From: Fragum whitleyi
Taxonomy: Eukaryota > Mollusca > Bivalvia > Cardiida > Cardiidae
DNA length: 64,000 nucleotides
Assembly (NCBI GenBank): GCA_948146395.1
Contig: OX411548.1
Location: 59,353,020-59,417,019, forward strand
Direction of reading: 5' to 3'
Shown here: positions 45,912-56,010 of the stretch, piece by piece
Layout of the letters: every line of letters begins with the position of its first letter
Position numbering within the stretch: the stretch's first letter is position 1
The notes under the pieces: generated by a model
The model's database searches: none
Told to the model about the DNA's origin: nothing
What the model saw: only the letters and a program-made list of their open reading frames with translations
Program-made: the position numbers and the translations under genes

Positions 45912-46132
45912 TCCTACAAGAACCCTCTAGTCAGATGATTCTACAAGAACCCTCTAGTTAGATCCCTACAAGAACCCTCAGGTCAGATCCCTACAACCCT
46001 TGAGTTAGATCCCTACAAGAACCCTCAAGTCAGATCCCTATTAGAACCCTCTAGTTAGATCCCTACAAGAACCCTCAGGTCAGATCCCTACAACCATTGA
46101 GTTAGATCCCTACAATAACCCTCGAGTCTGAC
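45891..46132 (+). repeat. Roughly 27-bp minisatellite, GAACCCTC(T/A)(A/G)GT(C/T)AGATCCCTACAA
   Basis: About nine units; some shorter variants read CAACCCTTGAGTTAGATCCCTA. It overlaps the candidate exon end at 45911. Confidence 0.93.
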
Positions 46133-46140
46133 CATACACA

Positions 46141-46288
46141 ACTGATGAAAATAGAGCTGGTGCCTCAAGTAACAGATAAGGAAAGACTGATTGATGACAA
46201 GCTTGGCCTTACAAAAACTAAAGGAAAGAGGATGAGGAACTATGAAGACAATAAAGAAAGATGAAAATCCTTTGAAACATGGATAACA
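46141..46288 (+). other. Possible exon, + strand (low support)
   Basis: An open frame from about 46155 reads LVPQVTDKERLIDDKLGLTK followed by TKGKRMRNYEDNKER and a stop at 46262. A strong donor-like GTAAGT follows at 46289 but lies after the stop. It may be the 3' end of a transcript or chance. Confidence 0.2.
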
Positions 46289-46389
46289 TGTAAGTCAATT
46301 CATCTATTTTGTTATCTTGACTGTTTTGGAACCATAAAAAGTCCAGTTATTGTGATGACCTGATGCAGTCCTTGGTGGCATGACAAAAT

Positions 46390-46632
46390 TTACCCCTTGT
46401 CATGCTGAACCTGGAATATTCCTGCTTTGACAGGAGGTATGGACGATGATCAGCCTGCACATATGTGCAGTCTGATCTTAGGATATACTACCTGATGTCA
46501 CTTTTTTAGAAAAAAAAAAAAAGGTTTTAGAACTTTATATTTCAAATAAGAAGTAACTCACAATCAGTGCATCCACTTTGATTTTAATAAAATTTGTGCC
46601 AAGGTTTTTTATTCAGCATGACAAGGGTTAAC
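46390..46632 (+). mobile_element. MITE, CCCTTGTCATGCTGAAC family
   Basis: Left CCCCTTGTCATGCTGAACCTGG; right TTCAGCATGACAAGGGTTAA; interior GATCAGCCTGCACATATGTGCAGTCTGATC. Related: 48325-48575, 6914-7012 and 47435-47670. Confidence 0.82.
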
Positions 46633-46702
46633 ATAACCCACTCTGAAAGATATGTATTATAACCGGGAGGATAAATTAAGCATCTTATTTTCCACAAATA
46701 AA

Positions 46703-47125
46703 TGTGACCTGTCACGCAAAAAGGGATCATGTTGGAACTGAGAGAGACAAATATTTTAAAAAAGATCTGTTCCAGTATAGGTCAACCGGAGGTCGCATTG
46801 CAAAAATTCTTTCACAGGAAGTTAGAATCAGCATTGTAGATTCAGAAAAAAGTCCACTGCAGGGTTTTCCTTGACCCCCTGTTTCTTTGAATTTGGACCC
46901 CCCCCTTTTTAAGAATTGCCCAAAATTGTAAAAGAAACATTCTTTCTCTAGTTTAAGGGGGTTATATAATGTGGCAAAATGACCCCCAGTCTTGAACATA
47001 GAGGGAAAACCCTGGTCCACTGGCAAACAGTTTAAATCCTAGTCAGACTGTGCAGTCCGCGCAGTCTGACTACAGTCCACACTTTTCGCGCTACCCAGAT
47101 AGTCCCTTTTTGTGTGACGGGTCAC
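46703..47125. mobile_element. MITE, TGACC(T/C)GTCAC family, interrupted by a hAT MITE
   Basis: Left TGACCTGTCACGCAAAAAGGGATCATGTTGG; right CCAGATAGTCCCTTTTTGTGTGACGGGTCA; the inner GTCAGACTGTGCAGTCCGCGCAGTCTGAC is as in the 13841 copy. The extra 163 bp is the hAT-type insertion at 46860-47014 plus its duplication. Confidence 0.82.
46860..47014. mobile_element. 155-bp hAT-type MITE with 8-bp target-site duplication
   Basis: Ends CAGGGTTTTCC and GGAAAACCCTG are perfect 11-bp inverted repeats. Flanks GTCCACTG at 46852-46859 and 47015-47022 are a perfect 8-bp duplication. CAGGG termini plus 8-bp duplications are the hAT hallmark. Nested in the MITE above. Confidence 0.9.
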
Positions 47126-47434
47126 AAATTATTATCAACATAGGCATAACTAGGATTTTTATAGGCACTCAGAAGACGACAAACATAGAACATATGGGAT
47201 AAAGGCAACATGTAACAAAAGATGAATGTCCTCGATCCACTCTTCTTTTCTGTGATTTGAGCATTGGTGAAAAATCAAAGATCGTAACTACAGCTTGAAT
47301 AAGCTGTACTTTTGATGTTATGATCATTCATCAAAGACATCTTTTGAATGAGGATTTATTTCTATTATGCACTTGGGTAATGAGTGTAAAGGTAGGTACG
47401 CTTTTGATCAATTGTAAATCCCCCTCTTCTTCTC

Positions 47435-47670
47435 AACCCTTGTCATGCTGAAACAGGAGTTGGAAAATTGTATTGAAATCAAGGTGCTGACAGCACTGAC
47501 TGAACTAATTTTGGATTACCTAATTTCTTTGGAAAATATTTCATCTTTAAATTATTCTGGCTAAAAAGGGAGAAAAATGTAAAAGGTAATGTAGACTAAG
47601 ATCAGACAGCACATAATGGCAGATTTATCTTTGCCTTCCTGAGCATTTCAGGGTCAGCTTGACATGGACA
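47435..47670. mobile_element. Decayed MITE, CCCTTGTCATGCTGAA family
   Basis: Left TCAACCCTTGTCATGCTGAAACAGG; right CAGGGTCAGCTTGACATGG. The interior keeps TAAGATCAGACAGCACATAATGG. Confidence 0.6.
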
Positions 47671-48061
47671 CTTTCTTGTTTTTTTCAAAATTTTGGACCT
47701 GTCTAAATTCAAAGGTTTTGCAGACTAAAATTTAAACTGGATTTAATTTGAAAAATAACCATCCAGTAGGGTAGAAAATAGTGTGGATAAAGGAGAAATT
47801 ATTTTTCAGGAGCAATTTCTTCTTTTTATGCCCCCGATAGGGAGGCATCATAAATTTGACTTGTCCGTCCGTCCGTCTGTCCGTCTGTCCGTCCGTCCGT
47901 CCGTCATTCCGTCCAAAAACTTTAACATTGGCCATAACTTCTAAATCAAAGCGGTGTCGGGGGCATTGTCATCTTACAGTGACAGCTCTTGTTTCATAAT
48001 GTTTTCTCAATCATAAAATCACAGGCATATAAAAAGCAGGGATTAAACAGCTGAGGGTTAA
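47665..48061 (-). mobile_element. TTAACCCTTTGCTG-family MITE interrupted by a CCCGATAGGG repeat
   Basis: In reverse it runs TTAACCCTCAGCTGTTTAATCC (48061 down) to CCAAAATTTTGAAAAAAACAAG. Its central hairpin at about 47815 is broken by the 47826-47993 repeat. Confidence 0.78.
47826..47993 (+). repeat. CCCGATAGGGAGGCAT / (TCCG)n repeat, copy 1
   Basis: TATGCCCCCGATAGGGAGGCAT, a (TCCG/TCTG)n tract, then CATTCCGTCCAAAAACTTTAAC, CATTGGCCATAACTTCTAAA and CGGGGGCATTGTCATC with a CAGTGACAGCTCTTGTTT end. Nearly identical to 49861-50050 except in the length of the simple-repeat tract. GCCCCCGAT..GTCGGGGGCAT gives short inverted ends. Confidence 0.9.
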
Positions 48062-48324
48062 ACAAAAATCCCAAACAAAAAAGAAAAACAAAAACCCAAA
48101 TGAATGGAATTATAAACTTCATGTGATAATACTTTCATTGACATGGTTGTATTAATATTTTCTATAGGTAGTGCAGGTTACTTATCGAATACATAGAATT
48201 GAAATATGCATATTGAAATAAGTGCAATGGCTCAGTTCTGCATGCAAGACTATTGACAAATTGTTCCCTATCCTCTGAAAACCTGTTGTTTCCAGATTTT
48301 GTTTTTGTTGTCATTTTGAGAAAA

Positions 48325-48575
48325 TTAACCCTAAATGTCATGCTGAACCCGGAATATTCCTGCTTTTAAAGGAGGTATAGACAAAGATCAGTCTGCACAT
48401 ATGTGCAGTCTGATCTAACACTACGCAACCTATTAATCCCTTGTCAAGGCAGAATTCTTCCAGAAGTAAATTATAAAAGAAATAATGCCCTACACTCTTG
48501 GATTTTAGGGTTTTCAGTACTTTGAAATGAGCGCAATTCTGAGAGAGGATTTTAATTCAGCATGACAAGGGTTAA
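48325..48575 (+). mobile_element. 251-bp MITE with TTAA ends, TGTCATGCTGAAC family
   Basis: TTAACCCTAAATGTCATGCTGAACCC ... TTCAGCATGACAAGGGTTAA. Interior hairpin GATCAGTCTGCACATATGTGCAGTCTGATC. Confidence 0.85.
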
Positions 48576-48621
48576 GTTTTCTTCTCTGCAATACTTTATT
48601 TCTGAGATAAATGCTATACAG

Positions 48622-48715
48622 GGTCAGACTGATCGGCAAAAACTTAATTGATTCTTTGCAACAAAATGTCGAGTTAAAACTATTGGAAACGGAACTTGAA
48701 GAGAAAAATAATTGA
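48622..48715 (+). CDS. Weak candidate exon, coiled-coil-like peptide
   Basis: After GCTATACAG the frame reads VRLIGKNLIDSLQQNVELKL then LETELEEKNN and TGA. Leu/Glu spacing resembles a coiled coil. No family recognised; phase with other candidates is not resolved. Confidence 0.2.
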
Positions 48716-48736
48716 TTTAAATGTGCCTTCTTGTAG

Positions 48737-48804
48737 AGTCTAAAAAGAGGAAAGAAGTCAATATTGATGACATCAAAAAGACAACAAAGATACCCAAGGA
48801 ATAA
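48737..48804 (+). CDS. Weak candidate terminal exon
   Basis: After the acceptor GCCTTCTTGTAG the frame reads SKKRKEVNIDDIKKTTKIPK, E, then TAA. Lys-rich, like many protein tails. Not enough for a name. Confidence 0.22.
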
Positions 48805-48941
48805 GCCAAAACAACAACAACAATTATAGAATCCATTAACCATTAACTTGACATGGCTTGCTGATCTGAGAGGCTATAGAAAAAATGAAGTCAATCCCAT
48901 TACAGGTATTACATTCAAGTTTATACAAAGTTTGGCTTAAG

Positions 48942-49080
48942 ATTTTGGACCTGTAATAGTTCTGTAACATTTAGGAAGTCAGTGTTAATCGATGTTTCCT
49001 AATGTTTCAAACTTGGTTAACGTTGTGAAAATTTATGAATTTCGAAATGTTGCAGACCTCTAAGGGTTCTACTACCTTGA
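48942..49080. mobile_element. Decayed foldback MITE, GGTAGTGG family
   Basis: TTAAGATTTTGGACCTGTAATAG .. CATCGATGTTTCCTAATG .. CGAAATGTTGCAGACC..GGGTTCTACTACCTT. Confidence 0.72.
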
Positions 49081-49379
49081 AAAGAAGAATTCAGAACATT
49101 TACAGGATTAAGTACTGGCTAGAACAGTCAAACTGCAGGTTCTGGACAATCGCTGGACTCAAAGCAGAATAAAGATTGTTTATCCAAGTCTAAAGAGCCT
49201 TAGCTTTACTGCTTGGCCTCTACTGACAAGTTATCAGTTCAGAAACCCTTGGTCAAATGTCTGATCATTTATTTCAGATTTCATTTTACTGGCAATTAAT
49301 TGGAAATAAAGACCGTACTTTAGACTGAGTGTTAATGTATCTTAACGTTTTAAGCTCTGCTGTTTTGAAGAAAAGCTGA

Positions 49380-49640
49380 GGTATTGTGATCACCCTGGCC
49401 TTGTTTGTGTTGGCGTTGTTGTTGTTGTGTAGGCCTTGGTGTGACATACTTTACTTTTGGTCATACCTGTTTTTATTGAAGATATCTTCATGAAACTTGG
49501 CATATGTGTTTACTATCAAAAGAGCTATCCAGACTATCATGGGGATAAATTTGAAAGTATTGAGAATGTTTACTTTATCCAGCACCTGCAGCTGAGCATT
49601 GCACTCGTAGGCAGTGTTATTGTTTACTTCATGATATTAG
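49380..49640 (+). repeat. Dispersed repeat fragment with GAAACTTGGCATATGTGTT
   Basis: GAAGATATCTTCATGAAACTTGGCATATGTGTTTACTATCA..AAAGAGC..GGGGATAA, then CAGCTGAGCATTGCACTCGTAGGC. Similar phrases occur at 61160-61230 and 63900-63960. Confidence 0.6.
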
Positions 49641-49667
49641 ATTATAATATGTGAAGATGGTACTTGA

Positions 49668-49790
49668 TTTCATGGAGATGTGACACTAAAAACCTAATTA
49701 CACTTATGTATGAATCTGGTTGCGTGTTCATACACTGTAATTAAGTTTTCGTTTTATGACTCCATGAAATCAACAAGCACTTTCATCATC
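49668..49790. repeat. Hairpin element, TTGATTTCATGGAG family
   Basis: TTGATTTCATGGAGATGTGACACTAAAAACCTAATTACA..TGTAATTAAGTTTTCGTTTTATGACTCCATGAAATCAA. Confidence 0.82.
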
Positions 49791-49860
49791 AAAATGATGA
49801 ACAAAACTGTGATAAGCACATTAATCTTTTTGGTTTACGGATATACCCATGTTCACATTT

Positions 49861-50050
49861 TTATGCCCCCGATAGGGAGGCATAATAAATTTGACTTGTC
49901 CGTCCGTCCGTCCGTCTGTCCGTCCGTCCGTCTGTCCGTCCGTCTGTCCGTCCGTCTGTCATTCCGTCCAAAAACTTTAACATTGGCCATAACTTCTAAA
50001 TCAAAGCGGTGTCGGGGGCATTGTCATCTTACAGTGACAGCTCTTGTTTT
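49861..50050 (+). repeat. CCCGATAGGGAGGCAT / (TCCG)n repeat, copy 2
   Basis: As 47826-47993, with a longer TCCG tract (about 49900-49965). The sequence after the tract, through CTCTTGTTT, appears identical to copy 1, which implies recent spread. Confidence 0.9.
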
Positions 50051-50171
50051 TACAGAAATCAAATATTGAAAAAAACATTCCAGAAGTAATATGTCATCAT
50101 TAAGCCACTTCCTACCAGGTGCGATACGAATAGAGGATATTGAATGAGTGGTCATTGAATGCCAAATTTAT

Positions 50172-50244
50172 TAAACGAGTCATCTTTAAACAGATAAACA
50201 AGGCTACGTCGAATTTTTATCTGTTTTAGATGACGAGTTTAATA
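50172..50244. repeat. Hairpin TTTATTAAACGAGTCATCT...AGATGACGAGTTTAATAAA
   Basis: Arms of about 30 bp including AAACAGATAAA..TTTATCTGTTTT, with loop CAAGGCTACGTCGAA. Confidence 0.85.
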
Positions 50245-50904
50245 AATTCTGTATGAAATGAACACAAATTTAGTATTCTATTTATAATATGACCCGAATT
50301 TCTGCAATAAATCGGAAATTGTTGATATTTATATTTCAAGTTATTCTGCGTAACATATAATGCTGTTTGCGAATTGACGCCATCAAAGTCACAATTTCAT
50401 TTTTGCAACAAAAATAAAACCTTCTTAGCTCATTTGCTTATTATTCCACTAGTATGTGTAATAACACCTGTGTAATATCAAAAAATATTCAATGGGTTTA
50501 TTTCACTCCCGCGACGTAGGTCATATTATAAAGCACTTTATCCTGAATTAGCAATAAAGAACACAATTTAAAACTTTCACAGTATTTATTTCAAATGTTT
50601 ACAGGACCTATGAGGAATGATATCTAGAGAATCCTTATATAACCATCTCAAACAATTCAAACAGTGCAAAATTAAAGTGACTTATCCATTTAGTCTGAGG
50701 GACAAACAATGGCAGAAATGTGTAATGTGTTATCTATAAGCAAAGACTTGTGAATAATTAAAATGAATACACTCTCAGAAATCATCCTCATGAGAGACAT
50801 TTCCAATGAGTACCTGCAACACAGTGTTTAGATGAGAAATAAAAGGAAAAGGTAGTCAACTTTACCTCAATATGTCAGAAGAAGCATACAGACAAAAGTT
50901 CTTG

Positions 50905-51400
50905 TGAAAGACGTGCTGTAAAATTCTATGGACAATCATCGAGTTTTTTACATCTCTACAGACGTGCTGTAAGATTCTATGGACAATCATCGCGTTGTTT
51001 ACATCTCAACAGACTTGCTGTAAGATTCTGAAGGCAATCATCGGGTTGTATGACTCTTCAGAAGTGCTGTAGGATTCTATCGACAATCATCCGATTGTAT
51101 AACTCTTCAGACTTGCTGTAAGATTCTATGGACAATCATCGAGTTGTTTACATCTCAACAGACTTGCTGTAAGATTCTAAAGGCAATCATTGGGTTGTAT
51201 GACTCTTTAGAAGTGCTGTAGGATTCTATGGACAATCATTGGGTTGTATAACTCTACAGACATGCTGTAAGTTTCTTTGGACAATCAATCAAGTTGTGTT
51301 CATCTCTACAGACATGCTGTTAGATTCTATGGACAATCAAGTTGTGTAGATTACTACAGAAGTGCTATAAGATTCTAGAGACAATCATCGAGTTGTTAAA
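50905..51400 (+). repeat. 51-bp tandem array, about ten units
   Basis: Unit (A)G(A/C)(A/C)(G/T)TGCTGTAAGATTCTATGGACAATCATCGAGTTGT(T/A)TACATCTCTACAG. Starts seen at about 50911, 50962, 51013, 51063, 51112, 51163 and 51213. Partial units run to about 51450. Confidence 0.93.
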
Positions 51401-51605
51401 TTGTATGGACAATCATTTCTTCAGATGTATGGACTTTATGGACAATCATTGTGAATCTTTTCTTTCTTGCACCATTGTTATAACTTGGACAATTAAGTAA
51501 AAATACATTGCCAACCTTTTTTATTTTTGTTTCTCTCTTCTTTTAAACAAATTAAACAAAGCATACAAAGATATCTCTCAATACAATATAATGATTAGAA
51601 GTTAA

Positions 51606-53395
51606 ATGTCATGGTTGCAACCGTTTTTTTATTATTATTATTATTATATTGGCGTCATCTTCTCCGTCTGTCCGTCCGTCCATCCGTCCATCCGTCCGTC
51701 CATCCGTCCGTCCATCCGTCCGTCCGTACGTCCGTCCACTTTTCTTGTCAACGCAACTCCTCCTAAACTACTGGCTGGATCTTCTTGAAACTTGGTCAAT
51801 ATTATCACCTCAATTGGTAGATGTGCATGAAGGAAGGATTTTACGGTTCGTTGATTTTTGCCTGAGTTATGCCCCTTGATAACTTAGTCTCTGGGTCCAC
51901 TTTTCTTGTCAACGCAACTCCTCCTAAGTTTCTGGCTGGATCTTCTTGAAACTTGGTCAATGTAATCACCTCAATTAGCCGCCGGAGGCGGACGTATATT
52001 GGCGTCATCTTCTCCGTCTGTCCGTCCGTCCATCCGTCCGTCCGTCCGTCCGTCCATCCGTCCGTGTGTACGTCCGTCCACTTTTCTTGTCAACGCAACT
52101 CCTCCTAAACTACTGGCTGGATCTTCTTGAAACTTGGTCAATATTATCACCTCAATTGGTAGATGTGCATGAAGGAAGGATTTTACGGTTCGTTGATTTT
52201 TGCCTGAGTTATGCCCCTTGATAACTTAGTCTCTGGGTCCACTTTTCTTGTCAACGCAACTCCTCCTAAGTTTCTGGCTGGATCTTCTTGAAACTTGGTC
52301 AATGTAATCACCTCAATTGGTAGATGTGCATGAAGGAAGGATTTTACGGTTCATTGATTTTTGCCTGAGTTATGCCCCTTGATAACTTAGTCTCTGGGTC
52401 CACTTTTCTTGTCAACGCAACTCCTCCTAAGTTTCTGGCTGGATCTTTTTGAAACTTGGTCGATGTTATCACCTCAATTGGTAGATGTGCATGAAGGAAG
52501 GATTTTATGGTTCGTTAATTTTTGCCTGAGTTATGCCCCTTGATAACTTAGTCTCTGGGTCCACTTTTCTTGTCAACGCAACGCCTCCTAAGTTTCTGGC
52601 TGGATCTTTTTGAAACTTGGTCTATGTAATCACCTCAATTGGTAGATGTTCATGAAGGAAGGATTTTACGGTTCATTGATTTTTGCCTAAGTTATGCCCC
52701 TTAAAACTTAGTCTCTGGGTCCACTTTTCTTGTCAACGCAACTCCTCCTAAGTTTCCGGCTGGATCTTCTTGAAACTTGGTCAATGTTATCACCTCAATT
52801 GGTAGATGTGCATGAAGGAAGGATTTGAAGGAAGGATTTTACGGTTCATTGATTTTTGCCTAAGTTATGCCCCTTAAAACTTAGTCTCTGGGTCCACTTT
52901 TCTTGTCAACGCAACTCCTCCTAAGTTTCCGGCTGGATCTTCTTGAAACTTGGTCAATGTTATCACCTCAATTGGTAGATGTGCATGAAGGAAGGATTTT
53001 ATGGTTTGTTGATTTTTGCCTGAGTTATGCCCCTTAAAAACTTAGTATCTAGGGCTCATTGAAATTGCAGCCTTTTGAACACAAATCCTCCTTACTTTTT
53101 GTCTTTATTTAAATGAAACTTGGTCAATGTCATCACCATAATTTGAAGATGTACATGGATCAAGGATTTTATGGCTCATTTATTTCCCTGAATTATGCCC
53201 CCTTAAAACTTAGTGCCTGGGGCTTATTGAAATTGCAGCCATGTGAAGGCAACTCCTCCTAACTTTTTGTCTTGATTTAAATGAAACTTGGTCATTTTCA
53301 ATTTGGTTCTGTCAAAATAAGTAGTGTCTACAATTATTTCTGTGAAACAGCAGCAATGTGGCGGCGTATTTTGTGACGATGGCACTCTTGTTTAA
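51606..53395 (+). repeat. (TCCG)n-headed element with a 163-bp tandem array
   Basis: Starts TTGGCGTCATCTTCTCCGTCTG then (TCCG/TCCA)n (51662-51735). About ten units follow of GGGTCCACTTTTCTTGTCAACGCAACTCCTCCTAA..TGGCTGGATCTTCTTGAAACTTGG..CACCTCAATTGGTAGATGTGCATGAAGGAAGGATTTTA..TTTTTGCCTGAGTTATGCCCCTT. A second head, AGCCGCCGGAGGCGGACGTATATTGG, begins at about 51978. The tail GTGGCGGCGTATTTTGTGACGATGGCACTCTTG ends near 53395; GGCGGCGTA may pair with the head's TACGTCCGCC. Confidence 0.92.
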
Positions 53396-54424
53396 TGAAT
53401 AATATTTTCCTGTCATGTTGAATAAAAATCTTTGCAAAATTGCAATAAATGCACCTGTGTCAGTATCTCTTTACAAAATAAAAACTGAAAATTGTCTGTC
53501 ATACAAAGAAAAAACACGAGGTAAAGTCTATTTTTGTAGGCTAATCTTTTTTCTATATCCTGCCACAGCAGGAATATTTTGGAATAAGTATGAAAAGGTT
53601 AAATTTTTATTTCATTCATCAAATATTTGAGTACTTATCCTGTTTGATTAAGTTTTTCATTGAAAAAAATAAATCCTCTTCATGCATATCCTTTTTGAAT
53701 TTTTTTTTACATTATTTTGGAGACGTTACTATATTTACTTTACCTACAGTATTACTCATAACTGGAAGAATATGATATGTACAAAAAAAACACACACAAA
53801 AGAAACTGAAATGTTTCTACAGTCACAATTTGCCACCTTTTTTCTGTTCTATATAATCATCAGAGCTCTAAATGTAGTGATATCTATTTTGAGGGTCAGT
53901 ACAATACTACAGTATGTGTCTATACAATTATAGGCATTTGCAATAGTTTGGTACTTACTAGTTTCAAAATATAACACATGAATTTTGTTATTTTTTTAAC
54001 ATTTTTTTAAGAATTACTATGAATTTTCAACGTGGGATGAGCACTATTTTAGAAAACTTGTTATTCATTATTCTATTTCAATTTAATTCAATTGTAAGTT
54101 TTTCTTTTTTAAAGTTTTAGTTAAAAAGTTATTACAGCATTCATTTTTTTTATTTATTTTTTTAATTATTCTTCACACAATACTTATGTTTATGTTAATA
54201 TATACCTTTTCTAATCATTTTAATTTTAGTTTTGTCCGTCAGGATTTTTGTTTTCTGATTGCTGGGAAATCATTTTCATTTCTCAATAGAATTTTTGAAT
54301 TTTCTTTTTCATGTAAACTTCAACACAAAGTATTCCAATAGAAATCTGTCTTGTTATTGAGAAATCTTTACATGTTTGCTTTTTGGTATCAAATTTTAAG
54401 ATATAAAGAGGCTTATAATTTAAT
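53396..54424. other. AT-rich intergenic stretch, hairpin relic at 53893-53968
   Basis: GAGGGTCAGTACAATACTACAGTATGTGTCTATACAATTATAGGCATTTGCAATAGTTTGGTAC is a decayed relative of the 4588 hairpin. No gene seen. Confidence 0.55.
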
Positions 54425-54537
54425 TCACAGAGGTATGAAACTGAAAACTTAATTACACTTATGTATGAATTCATAGTGTATTAATACAGTGATCAGCTTT
54501 TTCAGTTTCATTCTTCAGTGAATTATTAAAATACTCT
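54425..54537. repeat. Hairpin element, TATGAAACTGAAAAC family
   Basis: AGAGGTATGAAACTGAAAACTTAATTACAC..TCAGTTTCATTCTTCAGTGAATTATTAAAATACTCTC; member of the 5503 family. Confidence 0.75.
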
Positions 54538-54675
54538 CTTTATCTCTTAAAACTCCTGAGAGTTGTTGTCTTAAGGAACTAGTTAGAAATTTGATTTTAA
54601 GTTAGTTTTGTGTTTGTCATGGATTACTTTCTTTACCCCGTTCTTGAAAAGATTTTTTTAATATTATTTTGCATA

Positions 54676-54744
54676 GTTCTGTCAAATGAATGTTTCTTTT
54701 TTATGAAAAACTCATGAAAAAGAAACATTCATTTGACAGAATTA
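54676..54744. repeat. Perfect-arm hairpin TTCTGTCAAATGAATGTTTCTTTTT
   Basis: About 25-bp arms (ATTCTGTCAAATGAATGTTTC and complement) around ATGAAAAACTCAT. Adjacent AT(T/A)ATTTTGCAT..ATGCATAAAG continues weakly. Confidence 0.88.
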
Positions 54745-55212
54745 TGATGCATAAAGGTTGTGCTTATTGTCTACTTTCAGGTAATCAAAACAAATGGATT
54801 TGATTGAAAAGAAACTTTTTTATTTGAGAAATATTTTTTTGTACATATATTTACCAGCATAGAAAGTTTGAAAAATTAAATTTTGATTATGACGGGTCAC
54901 TTGTACAACTGACTGACCAGTGCTTAAAATATCATTACCGGTACTCATAATTCTTCCTTAAAAATGATTATAGACCACTATAAAAGAAATGCCTAAATAT
55001 TCACATGGGTTGGGGGAGATCTTGTCCACAAGTTACCTTTACCTACATGACGACCTACATCTAACATTGGGAGTTACGCTGAGACCTGGGGCTGACTGTT
55101 AAAAGGAATTTAAAAAATCTTACCATCTACATTTTATTTGACCTGCTTTCCACTTTTTGTAAAAACCTTTTTTTAAAACAACTATATCATTTCATAAGTA
55201 TCTCAATGATTA

Positions 55213-55410
55213 GTTCTGTATTAAAATCTAACTAAATGATTAAAACTAAAGTAATAATATCAAAACTCAAATAGTAATAATAATGATTATAATTCCTTAA
55301 TTCTCAATAATCTAAATAGACAAAGTTCTGTAATAAAATCTAACTAAATGATTAAAACTAAAGTAATAATATCAAAACTCAAATAGTAATAATAATGATT
55401 AAAATAACGA
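55213..55410 (+). repeat. 112-bp tandem duplication
   Basis: GTTCTGTATTAAAATCTAACTAAATG..CAAATAGTAATAATAATGATTA repeats at 55325 (GTTCTGTAATAAAATC...) almost without change. Confidence 0.93.
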
Positions 55411-55729
55411 TAACAATATATTTAAGGGCTAAATCGAAGGCTTAGTGCAGTTATGTGCTGAGCCATCGAAATGAAATTACATGTAAAATTTGATATTTAT
55501 TTCTATTAATAACACTAATAGAAATATAAGTTAAATATCTGTATGATAAACAAGTATCATAAAATAGATAAAATGAGGCTAAAATTATTGCATTGCTTAT
55601 AGTAATGCTCTAATTTTGATTGAAATCCTATTGATCAATAAGTGACTATAGATTTATTCTAGATGCCTAGGACCATATGCTTCTAGGCACTTTTACCAAA
55701 CATTATCTTATGACGTAGTGTAACTAGGT

Positions 55730-56010
55730 ACTTACGAATGATGTAGTTATTGTTATAGTCTGTTATTGCCCCACCCCTCCTCCTCTGAATGATGTAGCTA
55801 TTATTATAATTTGACTGTTGTTACCCCCCCCCCCCCCCTTCATCCCCCTCCCAACACACCCTTCTGAATGTTGTATTATACCCAGCCTGACACACGCACA
55901 CTACCATTATAATATGATTGTTGTTCCCCCCCCCCCCCCTTTCCATCCCAACACACACTTCTGAATGTTGTAGTTATTATACCCAGCCCGACACACACAC
56001 ACTCCCTCTA
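55730..56010 (+). repeat. Degenerate duplication with poly-C runs
   Basis: Units containing TTCTGAATG(A/T)TGTAGTTATTATACCCAGCC(T/C)GACACAC and GTTACCCCCCCCCCC. C runs lie at about 55825-55840 and 55926-55939. Confidence 0.8.

Noticed and set aside
48737..48804. RUVBL2 C-terminal exon
   Set aside because: KRKEVNIDDIKK resembles the family's KRKGTEVQVDDIKR only over a dozen residues, and the expected following segment is absent.
48514..48843. Cys/Phe-rich 109-codon ORF on the - strand
   Set aside because: Antisense shadow of an A-rich stretch and of two weak + strand exon candidates; begins inside a MITE end.
49710..50069. Ser/Val/Arg-rich protein from TCCG repeats
   Set aside because: Simple-repeat translation; it overlaps a dispersed repeat and a hairpin element.
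51606..51879. Pro/Ser-rich repeat proteins
   Set aside because: Translation of (TCCG/TCCA)n in two frames; no start context or conserved domain.
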